Source of the DNA: Flammeovirgaceae bacterium UBA5585
Lineage (GTDB): Bacteria > Bacteroidota > Bacteroidia > Cytophagales > Cyclobacteriaceae
Reading direction: 5' to 3'
Assembly: GCA_002425185.1 (NCBI GenBank)
Contig: DILT01000010.1
Span: forward strand, 1 to 64,000
Length of the DNA stretch: 64,000 nucleotides
The notes beneath the pieces were generated by a model. The model was not told the origin of the DNA. It made no database searches and saw only the letters and a program-made list of their open reading frames with translations. A program made the position numbers and the translations under genes. This document shows, one piece after another, positions 1-7,546 of this stretch. Numbering within the stretch: the stretch's first letter is position 1; the number at the start of each line of letters is the position of its first letter.

Positions 1-66
1 TGTCTGTTTGTTTTCTGTACTGTCTTTTCTTGCGCTGTTTTCTTATCTTAAGAAAAATTTAGGCTG

Positions 67-240
67 ATGCTTTCTAATGTTATCGTTGTTATTTTGATCG
101 TGATCGCGACAATCGCCTTTGGAACAATCACAGTCAAGCTTTTGTGGAAAGCTTTCTTTGATCGTAACAACAATAAACCTCCGAGCCGTTCTGCTGGAGT
201 TGCCTCGGAATCTCGAATAATTGTTAAAAAACGAGTTTGA
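67..240 (+). CDS. Small single-pass membrane protein, unknown
   Basis: A 57-residue frame opens at ATG 67, 15 bases after an in-frame TAA at 49-51, and closes with TGA at 238-240. Residues 3-29 form one strongly hydrophobic segment (I, V, A, F), followed by a polar basic tail containing PPSRS and ending KKRV. The product would be a small membrane-anchored protein whose charged end probably faces the cytoplasm. It converges on the metallophosphatase gene 26 bp away. I recognise no family and see no ribosome-binding site, so the case rests on the amphipathic layout alone. Confidence 0.4.
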   Translation: MLSNVIVVILIVIATIAFGTITVKLLWKAFFDRNNNKPPSRSAGVASESRIIVKKRV

Positions 241-266
241 TTAATCGATCATTCTCAGAAGAGCAT

Positions 267-893
267 TCAATCTAGCTCTACAATAACTGGATCATTTTGA
301 TACCAATACTTTTCATTTACCAGGCTGGCATTTATAAAGGTAGTCTTCCCGATTTGCCTTTGCCCATAAGCCTCATGAATATGTCCACAGATCAGTAGTT
401 TTGGCTTAATCTTTTCAATTTTTGAAGAAAGCGATTGACATCCGCAATGGTGACCATTTACGTTGATGTCCAGAATACCATAGGGCGGCCCATGAGAAAT
501 CAGTATATCAACGTCTGGGGGAATTTTGTTGACGTGCTTTTCAATATCCTCACCAGGGTGGCGATTAAATGCCCAATTAAGAAAGTATGGGGTAATGGGT
601 GTGCCGTATATCTTAAAACCTTCAACTGTGATGCTGGATTCCTGTAGGTAAATGACATTCTCCGGGATCAATCCTTTAGCCGTTTCCAGGTCACGTTCAA
701 ATAGAAAGTCGTGGTTTCCGGCAATAAAAATTTTATATTTAAAATCTTGTTCACTAAACCACCTTAGAAAATCCTTAATCTGGGACTCGGTTCCTCCAGC
801 AGAAACGTCTCCTGCATGAATAAGCATGTCACCAGAAGGCAATTGAACATCATGGTGTCGGCCATGGGTATCACTAATACAGACGATTTTCAT
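267..893 (-). CDS. Calcineurin-like metallophosphatase (MPPED/UPF0046 type)
   Basis: The 208-residue protein carries the full set of dinuclear-metal phosphoesterase motifs in order: SDTHG (7-11), HAGD (26-29), GNHD (59-62), SHGPP (133-137) and GHIHEAYG (170-177). This pattern, with no extra domains, matches the small metallophosphatases related to animal MPPED1/2, which hydrolyse phosphodiester or phosphomonoester substrates. The natural substrate is not predictable. There is no signal peptide, so it is probably cytoplasmic. It starts at ATG 893 and stands alone; its neighbours are a small membrane ORF and a decayed gene, so context gives no pathway. Confidence 0.9.
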   Translation of the reverse strand: MKIVCISDTHGRHHDVQLPSGDMLIHAGDVSAGGTESQIKDFLRWFSEQDFKYKIFIAGNHDFLFERDLETAKGLIPENVIYLQESSITVEGFKIYGTPITPYFLNWAFNRHPGEDIEKHVNKIPPDVDILISHGPPYGILDINVNGHHCGCQSLSSKIEKIKPKLLICGHIHEAYGQRQIGKTTFINASLVNEKYWYQNDPVIVELD

Positions 894-981
894 GGAGAAT
901 TTTGGAGGTTAACCATATTCCAACCACCATTTTGTAAAATTTATTTTCCGCCTAAGGAATTTTTTATGGTTCGCTAAAAAG

Positions 982-995
982 CCCCGATTTTGTCG
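982..995 (-). terminator. Possible weak terminator hairpin read on the minus strand
   Basis: Read on the minus strand, CCGA and TCGG pair around a 5-nt loop and are followed by GGGCTTTTT. The stem is only four pairs, extended weakly. It would end transcription arriving from the decayed CPBP gene before the metallophosphatase gene. Confidence 0.25.
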
Positions 996-1031
996 GTATC
1001 GAAATCCATTCCAACAGACCAAAGCCATAAA

Positions 1032-1060
1032 AAAGGGGAGGCGAACCTCCCTTTCTTTTT
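1032..1060. terminator. Bidirectional intrinsic terminator
   Basis: GGGAGG (1036-1041) pairs with CCTCCC (1046-1051) around CGAA. The stem is followed by CTTTCTTTTT on the plus strand and by a run of T on the minus strand, where the loop reads TTCG. It fits an intrinsic terminator in either direction. The closest upstream coding remnant is the minus-strand CPBP fragment. Confidence 0.6.
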
Positions 1061-1127
1061 CATCTTCATCCCAAATTACTGTCCCCCGACATTCGGGAAA
1101 GAATTAAAATAAAGTTAGTGATTTACT

Positions 1128-1352
1128 CTATCTTTTTTTGAGATCGTCTTTTTCTAGAGCCCAAAATAAACTAAGTATTATAGCCGAGGTCAGCGCATTG
1201 AATTTCGTTTCAAAATAAGGAAGGGCAAATCCCCGCCACCCGACTTCTTCCCCAAGACCAAAAAAATGAGGTTTTAAAAGGAAAATGGTGAAAAATCCGA
1301 ATTCCGGAAACTCTTTATTAATGTGAGCTAGGATAGAAAAGATGACTGCTTT
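1128..1352 (-). pseudogene. Remnant of a CPBP-family intramembrane metalloprotease
   Basis: An open stretch of 74 codons on the minus strand, bounded by stops at both ends and without a start codon, contains GLGEEVGWRG (about residues 32-41 of the fragment). This is the EExxxR signature of CPBP (CAAX-protease/bacteriocin-processing) membrane proteases. It is followed by a hydrophobic helix ending FWAL, where the family continues into a conserved His helix. Here the frame runs into a short charged tail and stops, so the second catalytic helix and the whole N terminus are missing. I read it as a decayed gene. No intact copy lies in the window. Confidence 0.6.
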
Positions 1353-1560
1353 CTACATATCATATTATAGTAGAGAGCCCCTGAGTCTAGTGGTTACTAA
1401 TTTATTTTAAATCGTGGCCTTTTTGTAAACCTCTATCTAAATCCTGGAACAGCGATCTCTTTAACCTATCGAAGTAGTATCAGAAAAATCCATAAGGTAG
1501 GAAAAACTCGAATTTAAGCCAGATTTAAGGTTTTTGCATTTCAGTTGCGATTACTTAGGT

Positions 1561-1597
1561 CATGAGTCGCATTTAGTACGCATCAGTCGCATTAGGT
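1561..1597 (+). repeat. Direct repeat upstream of the mraZ promoter
   Basis: CATgAGTCGCATTtAG at 1561 recurs as CATcAGTCGCATTaGG at 1581, an exact 20-bp period. A looser third copy (CAGTTGCGATTAC) precedes them. The spacing of two helical turns would suit a regulator binding one DNA face. The function is unknown. Confidence 0.4.
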
Positions 1598-1661
1598 CTG
1601 AGAAATGACAATTTAGCTGAAAATTTGAGGCTTTATGGGCTGATTTGCCCGAAAATGCAAA

Positions 1662-1688
1662 AAAGTGGGTGAAAGTGGTTGAAAGTGG
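1662..1688 (+). promoter_or_regulatory. MraZ operator: three AAAGTGG boxes
   Basis: AAAGTGG occurs at 1662-1668, 1672-1678 and 1682-1688, each copy exactly 10 bp from the next. MraZ proteins are known to bind short direct repeats with helical-turn spacing upstream of their own gene (TGGG-type boxes in E. coli, AAAGTG-type boxes in mollicutes). The boxes cover the -33 side of the candidate mraZ promoter, so autorepression of the dcw operon is the natural reading. Confidence 0.8.
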
Positions 1689-1708
1689 AAAAAAATTACT
1701 TACGTTTG
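1679..1708 (+). promoter_or_regulatory. Candidate Bacteroidota promoter for the dcw operon
   Basis: TACGTTTG (1701-1708) matches the Bacteroidota -7 consensus TAnnTTTG exactly. A TTG at 1679-1681 lies 19 bp upstream, as expected for the -33 element. Transcription would start near 1715, about 23 bases before the mraZ ATG. Confidence 0.65.
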
Positions 1709-1737
1709 TTATTAAGGAATAGACAACCACTACGTCA

Positions 1738-2178
1738 ATGACCTTTTTCACCAGTGAATATGAAAGTAAGCTCGATGCCAAAGGCAGATTGGTTCTGCCT
1801 GCGCGCGTAAAGGCTCAACTGCCCGAAGGGGACAGCGAGCTGGTATTGCGCAGAGGCTTTGAGCGCTGCCTCATACTCTACCCCATGGTGGAATTCAAGA
1901 AGGTGTTCTCCAAAATTTCCGGATTAAGCGAGTTCAATGAGGAGTACCGTACGCTTCAGCGCAACTTTTTCAGTGGCACGGCCACAGTTGAGTTAGACAG
2001 CAACGGTCGCTTTTTACTCCCCAAAAACATGCTCACCTATGCCCAACTCGAAAAGGATGTGATGCTGGTAGGTATGGGTAACAAAGTTGAGATCTGGAAT
2101 CCCGCGCTCTATGAGAAGCACCTGATCGCAGACCCAAGTGAGTTGTCGAAGCTGGCGCAAAAGTATTTAGATCAATAG
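1738..2178 (+). CDS. mraZ: Transcriptional regulator MraZ
   Basis: The 146-residue protein has the two AbrB-like half-domains of MraZ, each with the DxxxR signature: DAKGR at 13-17 and DSNGR at 87-91, both followed by a (L/V)LP motif. MraZ is a ring-forming DNA-binding protein that heads the dcw cluster and represses it. The three AAAGTGG boxes just upstream support autoregulation here. Its length is typical of the family. The next gene in the operon is not rsmH, as is usual, but a four-helix-bundle gene 37 bp downstream. Confidence 0.97.
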   Translation: MTFFTSEYESKLDAKGRLVLPARVKAQLPEGDSELVLRRGFERCLILYPMVEFKKVFSKISGLSEFNEEYRTLQRNFFSGTATVELDSNGRFLLPKNMLTYAQLEKDVMLVGMGNKVEIWNPALYEKHLIADPSELSKLAQKYLDQ

Positions 2179-2182
2179 CTAC

Positions 2183-2202
2183 AAGCTATGAGCTTATAGC
2201 TT
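2183..2202 (+). repeat. Short-word inverted repeat, AAGCT family
   Basis: AAGCTAT (2183-2189) pairs perfectly with ATAGCTT (2196-2202) around GAGCTT. The surrounding bases repeat AGCT several more times. It fills the gap between mraZ and the first S23 gene and ends 13 bases before that gene's ATG. Confidence 0.6.
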
Positions 2203-2215
2203 CGAGATATATCGA

Positions 2216-2572
2216 ATGAAAAACTTTAAGAAGCTGAAGATCTGGCAAAATGGAATGAACCTGGTAGCGATGACCTATCGGTTGGCAGGAGAACTTCCAA
2301 AAGAAGAACAGTTTGGTTTGAAAAGCCAAACAACCCGAGCAGCAGTTTCAATTCCTTCAAACATTGCAGAAGGCAGTGCAAAAAGCAGTAAGAAGGAGTA
2401 CGTACAGTTTCTGGAATACTCGTTAGGATCGGCTTACGAGTTGGAAACACAAGTACTGATTATTGACATGCTGAATTATGGTGCAAGCCAGTTGAGAAAA
2501 GAGTTGCTGGCAAGTATAGATGAAGAACAGAAAATGATTCAATCATTTATCCAAACAGTCAGAAGGGGATGA
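2216..2572 (+). CDS. Four-helix-bundle protein, S23/IVP family (first copy)
   Basis: This 118-residue protein has the conserved core of the S23 (23S rRNA intervening-sequence protein) family: an N-terminal KIWQ helix, then SIPSNIAEG (45-53), an EYxxFLxYSLGSAYELETQ helix and a C-terminal amphipathic helix. Family members form pentameric four-helix bundles. Some are encoded in 23S rRNA insertions and others act as Avd accessory proteins of diversity-generating retroelements, but most free-standing copies have no known role. It lies inside the division operon between mraZ and rsmH. Its stop overlaps the rsmH start as ATGA, so the two are translationally coupled. A short-word repeat precedes it. 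Confidence 0.9.
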   Translation: MKNFKKLKIWQNGMNLVAMTYRLAGELPKEEQFGLKSQTTRAAVSIPSNIAEGSAKSSKKEYVQFLEYSLGSAYELETQVLIIDMLNYGASQLRKELLASIDEEQKMIQSFIQTVRRG

Positions 2573-3498
2573 CTGGCAACTCGAAACTCGAAACTGGCGG
2601 CTATCATAAGCCGGTCATGTTGAAGGAGTGCATTGAAGCACTACAGATAAATCCCGAAGGAACGTACATAGATGCAACCTTCGGTGGTGGCGGACATAGC
2701 CTGGCTATGTTGGAACATATAAAAGGCGGTCGGTTGATTGCCTTCGATCAGGATGACGATGCCAGGCGTGAGGCAGAAAAAATCACGCACCGTTCTTTCA
2801 CATTCTGTCACGCCAATTTCAGGTACCTGAAAAAGTTCCTGAAGTTGAATGGAGTAACCAAAGTGAATGGCATACTGGCCGATCTTGGAATTTCGTCTCA
2901 TCAGATTGATGAGCCGTCACGCGGGTTTTCTACGCGATATGAAGGGCCGCTTGACATGCGGATGGACAAGAACAGTAAAGTAACCGCAGCACATGTGGTA
3001 AACGAATACGATGAGCCTGCACTGCATAAAATGCTGGGCATGTATGGCGAAATAAAAAATGCCCGTACTGTTGCCAAGGCCATCGTTCAGGAACGTGTTG
3101 GAAAAAAAATTACACGTACCGAAGATTTGAAACAGTTGTTAAGCCGGTTTGCTCCGCGTGGAAAAGAAAATAAATACTTCGCCCAGGTGTTTCAGGCGTT
3201 GCGCATTGAAGTGAATAACGAAATGCAGGCGCTGGAAGATTTTTTGCACCAGGCGGGCGAAGTGATGGAGCCGGGCGGGCGATTGGTAATCATGTCGTAT
3301 CACTCGCTGGAAGACAGAATGGTAAAAAATTTTATAAACAAGGGTAAAGTGTACGGTGAGGTGGAGAAGGATTTTTATGGAAACGTACTCAAGCCCTTTG
3401 AAGCTGTAAACCGGAAACCGGTTGAAGCTTCTGTAGAAGAAGTAAACGAAAATAAACGAGCACGCAGTGCAAAATTGAGAATAGCAGAAAAGAAATAG
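2569..3498 (+). CDS. rsmH: 16S rRNA (cytosine-1402 N4) methyltransferase RsmH
   Basis: RsmH (MraW) methylates N4 of C1402 in 16S rRNA. The 309-residue protein shows YHKPVM (12-17), the SAM-binding stretch DATFGGGGHS (35-44), LADLGISSHQ, and the C-terminal (I)SYHSLEDR motif, all diagnostic. The ATG at 2569 overlaps the stop of the S23 gene (ATGA), and no later start would keep the conserved YHxPV. The first codons come from a tandem ACTCGAAA sequence, so residues 3-10 are probably repeat-derived and not conserved. Confidence 0.97.
   Translation: MTGNSKLETGGYHKPVMLKECIEALQINPEGTYIDATFGGGGHSLAMLEHIKGGRLIAFDQDDDARREAEKITHRSFTFCHANFRYLKKFLKLNGVTKVNGILADLGISSHQIDEPSRGFSTRYEGPLDMRMDKNSKVTAAHVVNEYDEPALHKMLGMYGEIKNARTVAKAIVQERVGKKITRTEDLKQLLSRFAPRGKENKYFAQVFQALRIEVNNEMQALEDFLHQAGEVMEPGGRLVIMSYHSLEDRMVKNFINKGKVYGEVEKDFYGNVLKPFEAVNRKPVEASVEEVNENKRARSAKLRIAEKK
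2572..2598 (+). repeat. Tandem ACTCGAAA word inside the rsmH start
   Basis: ACTGGCA, ACTCGAA, ACTCGAA and ACTGGC follow one another at the S23/rsmH junction. The repeat begins inside the ATGA overlap and encodes the first residues of RsmH, showing that such words can be absorbed into coding sequence. Confidence 0.5.
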
Positions 3499-3511
3499 TT
3501 GATCGTTGATG

Positions 3512-3553
3512 GTTGTTCGTTATTCGCGAACATCCGCCAACGAACAACGAACA
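3512..3553 (+). repeat. Inverted repeat, GTTGTTCGTT/AACGAACAAC family
   Basis: GTTGTTCGTT (3512-3521) is the exact reverse complement of AACGAACAAC (3539-3548), and a further AACGA follows. It fills the gap between rsmH and ftsL. The same word pair recurs near 61210-61297 and 63592-63648. Confidence 0.7.
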
Positions 3554-3563
3554 ACGATGTAGA

Positions 3564-3953
3564 ATGGCCGACAATAAATTCAGAATTGAACCAAAATTAA
3601 AAAGCTCCGGAGGCAGCTCAGGAAGTGGTGTATTCTCAACGATTGAAAAAAAGCTGAAGCTGGAAAATTACTTTGAAGAAGGCTTTCCGGTTCAGCATCT
3701 GCCAAAAATAATTTTTGTAATGGTGCTGGGCTTATTGTACATCAGCAATACACACTATGCTGAGAAAACAGTAAGGAAGATAAACGCCATGCAGGCTGAA
3801 GTGGAAGATTTGCGGGCCGACTATACAACCAAAAAAGCCGACCTGATGTATGCCAGTAAGCAATCGGAAGTGGCGCGTAAGGTTGGCACCTACGGATTAA
3901 AAGAAACCTTAAAACCACCCTATAAAGTAGTTGTGAAGAAACGTGAATATTAA
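3564..3953 (+). CDS. ftsL: FtsL-like cell division protein
   Basis: A 129-residue single-pass membrane protein placed between rsmH and ftsI, where FtsL is normally found. It has a charged N terminus of about 45 residues, one transmembrane helix (roughly 47-62, IIFVMVLGLLYI) and a periplasmic heptad-like helix with many charged residues, the usual FtsL build. FtsL bridges FtsQ/FtsB to the FtsWI synthase. The ATG at 3564 is preferred over a TTG at 3513, because the latter would translate the GTTGTTCGTT repeat. The end overlaps the ftsI GTG by 11 bases. Assignment is by position and topology, since FtsL sequences are poorly conserved. Confidence 0.8.
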   Translation: MADNKFRIEPKLKSSGGSSGSGVFSTIEKKLKLENYFEEGFPVQHLPKIIFVMVLGLLYISNTHYAEKTVRKINAMQAEVEDLRADYTTKKADLMYASKQSEVARKVGTYGLKETLKPPYKVVVKKREY

Positions 3954-6030
3954 GAAGTCCATATTACTGCGTGTTCGTGTAGCCTTTTTGTTTGTGCTTT
4001 TGTTTGCCATTGCTGTGGTGGTTAAAATCAGCCACATACAAATGGTGGAGGGTGAGAAGTGGGTGCAAATGGGTGAGCAGATTTCCTTCGACTATAAAAA
4101 GGTTAAGGCAACCCGCGGCAACATTTATTCGGATAACGGAAGTCTGCTGGCAACCTCACTGCCTTTTTATAAAGTTGCTTTTGATGCCACGCTCCCGAAT
4201 GAGAAGGTATTTAGCGAGGGTGTTGATTCACTCGCTCGAAAGCTTTCTGCTTATTATAAAGACAAGCCATACCTCGACTATAAACGAATGTTGATTGACG
4301 CCCGTAAATCGGGTAAACAGTATATCATCGTTAACCGCAAGCAAATCAGCTATCAAGACAAAAAAATGATGACGGAGTGGCCCATCTTTCGGGAAGGCCG
4401 CTTGCGCGGAGGGGTAATCTTTGAAAAAGTGGATATCCGCTACAGGCCTTTTGCTAACCTGAGCAAGCGCACCATTGGTTTTGTAAACGAAAATGAAAAA
4501 GGTGCAGGATTGGAATACAGCTTTAACGATCAGTTAAGCGGTCAGGATGGCTATGCATACTATCAGAAAATTGCCGGTGGTGTTTGGAAACCTGTTTTTG
4601 ACACCGAAAATGTAAAAGCCATCAATGGTCTGGATATTCAGACAACATTAGATATTAACCTTCAGGATGTTTCCGAAACGGCCCTGCATAAAGCGATGAT
4701 GCAGCACAATGCTGATGACGGCCTGGTGGTAGTAATGGAAGTAAAAACAGGAGCCGTTAAAGCCATTGCCAACCTGAGCAGTGATGGACGCGGAAATTTT
4801 TACGAGAAATTCAATTATGCTACCGGTGGGTTGTTTGAGCCGGGCTCAACCTTCAAGTTAATTACCATGATTGCCCTGTTGGAAGACAGCAACATGGAGT
4901 TGTCGGATAGTATTGATACCGGCAATGGTGAATTTAAGTTTTATAAAAACACCGTTCGTGATCATGAAAAGGGTGGTCTTGGAAAAATAACTGTTCGCCA
5001 GGCGTTCGAACACTCTTCCAACGTAGCCATGGCCAAACTAGCCGATAAAAATTTCGGAACACGCCCACAAAAGTTTATGGATCATGTTGAGCGGTTAAAA
5101 ATCCATCAGCCGTTGGGCATTCAGATAACCGGTGAGCCTCACCCTAAATTCAAATGGCCCGGGCAAAAGGGCTGGAGCGGTATCAGCTTACCCTGGATGG
5201 CGTATGGCTATGGAATTGAAATCACACCGCTGCATACGTTGGCTATGTATAATGCAGTTGCCAATAATGGAAAAATGATCAGACCTGTTTTTGTGGAGTC
5301 GGTAAAGCGTGCTGATCGTGAAAAGGAAAATTTTGAAACCGATGTGATTGTCAGCAAAATATGTTCTGACAAAACATTGAATAAAGTTAAGCTTTTGTTG
5401 GAGGGCGTGGTGGAGAACGGCACAGCCAAAGGAATAAAAGGAACACACTATCGCATTGCAGGAAAAACCGGCACTGCTCAAATTCTGGAGAATGGCAAGT
5501 ACACCAAAAAGTATATAACCTCTTTTGTTGGTTATTTCCCGGCTCATGCGCCAAAGTATTCGGCCATTGTGCTGATTAAAAATCCCCGCGGCTGGCATCA
5601 GTACGGAAGTAATGTAGCGGCCCCGGTATTCAAAGAGATAGCTGACAATATTTATTCCCGCGACATCAACCTGCACCTGGCGATGGAAAAAAAATATGTT
5701 GAGCCCGGGGTATTTCCGGTTATCCGCGCAGGTAATCAGGAAGAGCTAACGATGCTTTGTAATGTGCTGGGCATTTCAAATCATTCTTCTTCTGAGGAAG
5801 ATTGGGTGAGAAGCTCCATCAATGGTAATTCCATTAACTGGAAAAAAAATACGATTGGCCAGGGCATCGTGCCGGATGTGCAGGGCATGACCTTCAGGGA
5901 TGCGCTTTACTTGTTAGAGCAGGCAGGCCTGAAGGTGATTTATGAAGGCAAGGGAAGGGTAGTCTCGCAGTCGATTACGGCTGGCGGTAAAGTTTCAAAA
6001 GGCGACAGAATTTATATACAACTGGGATGA
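3943..6030 (+). CDS. ftsI: Peptidoglycan transpeptidase FtsI (PBP2x/SpoVD-like) with PASTA domain
   Basis: A class B penicillin-binding protein of 695 residues: an N-terminal transmembrane helix (about 6-24), a PBP dimerisation domain, and a transpeptidase domain with S302-TFK, S358-SN and K508-TGT as the catalytic triad motifs. A single C-terminal PASTA domain (about 635-695) follows. It crosslinks septal peptidoglycan in the periplasm with FtsW. The start is GTG 3943, inside the end of ftsL, indicating coupled translation. The PASTA tail resembles Gram-positive PBP2x/SpoVD and is common in Bacteroidota FtsI. Confidence 0.96.
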   Translation: MNIKKSILLRVRVAFLFVLLFAIAVVVKISHIQMVEGEKWVQMGEQISFDYKKVKATRGNIYSDNGSLLATSLPFYKVAFDATLPNEKVFSEGVDSLARKLSAYYKDKPYLDYKRMLIDARKSGKQYIIVNRKQISYQDKKMMTEWPIFREGRLRGGVIFEKVDIRYRPFANLSKRTIGFVNENEKGAGLEYSFNDQLSGQDGYAYYQKIAGGVWKPVFDTENVKAINGLDIQTTLDINLQDVSETALHKAMMQHNADDGLVVVMEVKTGAVKAIANLSSDGRGNFYEKFNYATGGLFEPGSTFKLITMIALLEDSNMELSDSIDTGNGEFKFYKNTVRDHEKGGLGKITVRQAFEHSSNVAMAKLADKNFGTRPQKFMDHVERLKIHQPLGIQITGEPHPKFKWPGQKGWSGISLPWMAYGYGIEITPLHTLAMYNAVANNGKMIRPVFVESVKRADREKENFETDVIVSKICSDKTLNKVKLLLEGVVENGTAKGIKGTHYRIAGKTGTAQILENGKYTKKYITSFVGYFPAHAPKYSAIVLIKNPRGWHQYGSNVAAPVFKEIADNIYSRDINLHLAMEKKYVEPGVFPVIRAGNQEELTMLCNVLGISNHSSSEEDWVRSSINGNSINWKKNTIGQGIVPDVQGMTFRDALYLLEQAGLKVIYEGKGRVVSQSITAGGKVSKGDRIYIQLG

Positions 6031-6046
6031 CCAGTATTGAGCAGCA

Positions 6047-7510
6047 ATGACTGAATTGAAAGATATAGTATACAAAGTGTCACTCACCTCAACCTCCGGT
6101 AGTATGGATGTTGCGGTAAAGGGTGTAGCCTTTGATTCGCGGAAAGTAAAGCCCGGATTTTTATTTGTTGCCGTTAAAGGTACACAGGCAGACGGGCACC
6201 AGTTTATTTCAAAAGCGGTGGATTTAGGAGCGAGCGCAATTGTTTGTGAAACTTTACCTGAAACCCTATATGAAAAAACAACCTACGTCACAGTTAAAGA
6301 TAGCGCGAAATCGCTGGGAATTATTGCTGCTAACTTTTTTGGCAACCCGTCACAAAAATTAAAACTGATCGGGGTTACCGGTACGAACGGAAAAACAACC
6401 GTGGCTACGCTGTTGTATAAGTTATTCAGTTCGTTAGGTCATCGCTGCGGTTTGATTTCCACGGTAGATTACCGCATTGTTGACCAGGTACTGCCCTCCA
6501 CGCACACTACACCGGATCCGGTTCAACTCAACGAACTGCTAAAGAACATGGTCGATGCCGGATGTGCCTACGCCTTTATGGAGGTTAGTTCACACGCCAT
6601 TCACCAGGAGCGTATCGCAGGGTTGAAGTTTGCCGGGGCAATTTTTACCAACATCACCCACGATCACCTGGATTACCATAAAACCTTTGAAAACTACATC
6701 AAGGCAAAAAAGAAATTCTTTGACGAATTAAGTGGTGATGCCTTCGCGCTTGTAAATGCTGATGATAAGCGTGGAATGGTTATGCTTCAAAATACAAAAG
6801 CTACCAAATACACCTTTGGGTTGAAGAAGTTAACCGATTTCAAAGGCCGGATGATCAGCAACACGATTGAAGGACTGGAAATGGAAATGATGAATAAGCC
6901 AATCTGGTTCAAGTTGATTGGCGATTTCAATGCGTATAACATCCTGGCCGTGTTTGGTGCAGCTATGCTGTTCGATCAGGATCCTGATCAAACCCTTACC
7001 ATTCTTTCATCGCTTCATAGTGCGCCCGGCAGGTTTGAGTTGGTTTTACCCGGTTCAAAAATTATAGCCATTGTGGATTATGCCCATACACCCGATGCGC
7101 TCAAGAATGTACTGGAAACCATTAAATCTTTCCGCACCGGCAATGAGCAGGTGATTACGGTGGTGGGTTGCGGGGGAAATCGCGATAAAACCAAGCGCCC
7201 GCTCATGGCTAGTATAGCCGTTCGGTTTAGTGATAAAGTTGTGCTCACGTCTGATAATCCGCGCGATGAAGATCCTATGGAAATTATTCGTGAGATGCAA
7301 ACCGGAATTGGTCCCAGTGATGCGCGTAAAACATTGGTGATAGCCGACCGTGAAGAAGCTATTAAAACTGCCTGCATGATGGCAAATGAAAAGGACATCA
7401 TACTGGTAGCAGGCAAAGGGCATGAAACGTACCAGGAAATCAAAGGCGTGAAGCACTCCTTTGATGACCGTGAAGTAGTAGAACGAATGTTAAAGCTTGT
7501 AAGTAATTAA
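6047..7510 (+). CDS. murE: UDP-MurNAc-tripeptide synthetase MurE (m-DAP adding)
   Basis: The Mur ligase adds the third residue of the stem peptide in the cytoplasm. The 487-residue protein has the ATP-binding GTNGKT at 112-117, the HTTPDP substrate loop, EVSSHA, the HDHLDYH motif and DNPR at 403-406. DNPR marks meso-diaminopimelate as the amino acid, as opposed to lysine. It starts at ATG 6047, 16 bp after ftsI. Downstream, an S23 gene separates it from mraY, where murF would be expected; murF is not in this window. Confidence 0.97.
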   Translation: MTELKDIVYKVSLTSTSGSMDVAVKGVAFDSRKVKPGFLFVAVKGTQADGHQFISKAVDLGASAIVCETLPETLYEKTTYVTVKDSAKSLGIIAANFFGNPSQKLKLIGVTGTNGKTTVATLLYKLFSSLGHRCGLISTVDYRIVDQVLPSTHTTPDPVQLNELLKNMVDAGCAYAFMEVSSHAIHQERIAGLKFAGAIFTNITHDHLDYHKTFENYIKAKKKFFDELSGDAFALVNADDKRGMVMLQNTKATKYTFGLKKLTDFKGRMISNTIEGLEMEMMNKPIWFKLIGDFNAYNILAVFGAAMLFDQDPDQTLTILSSLHSAPGRFELVLPGSKIIAIVDYAHTPDALKNVLETIKSFRTGNEQVITVVGCGGNRDKTKRPLMASIAVRFSDKVVLTSDNPRDEDPMEIIREMQTGIGPSDARKTLVIADREEAIKTACMMANEKDIILVAGKGHETYQEIKGVKHSFDDREVVERMLKLVSN

Positions 7511-7512
7511 TG

Positions 7513-7546
7513 TTCAATTCATCAATGTGCCAATTGGACAATTGAA
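7513..7546 (+). repeat. Short-word inverted repeat, CAATT/AATTG family
   Basis: TTCAATT (7513-7519) pairs with AATTGAA (7540-7546), and the inner bases contain CCAATTGG and a second AATTG. It fills the gap between murE and the second S23 gene, touching that gene's ATG. Confidence 0.6.

Noticed and set aside
1..66. C-terminal end of an upstream gene in frame 1, stopping at 51
   Set aside because: Only 16 codons are visible and they show no recognisable motif, so no feature was called.
3512..3553. CRISPR-like array from repeated AACGAAC words
   Set aside because: Words are under 12 nt, occur in both orientations and have no regular spacers; no cas genes are present.
3513..3563. TTG start extending FtsL by 17 residues
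   Set aside because: The extension would translate the GTTGTTCGTT repeat and has no family support; ATG 3564 fits better.
5188..5676. Long minus-strand open frames opposite ftsI, murE, ftsW and others
   Set aside because: They mirror the codon pattern of strong genes on the other strand, with no domain motifs or own starts in context.
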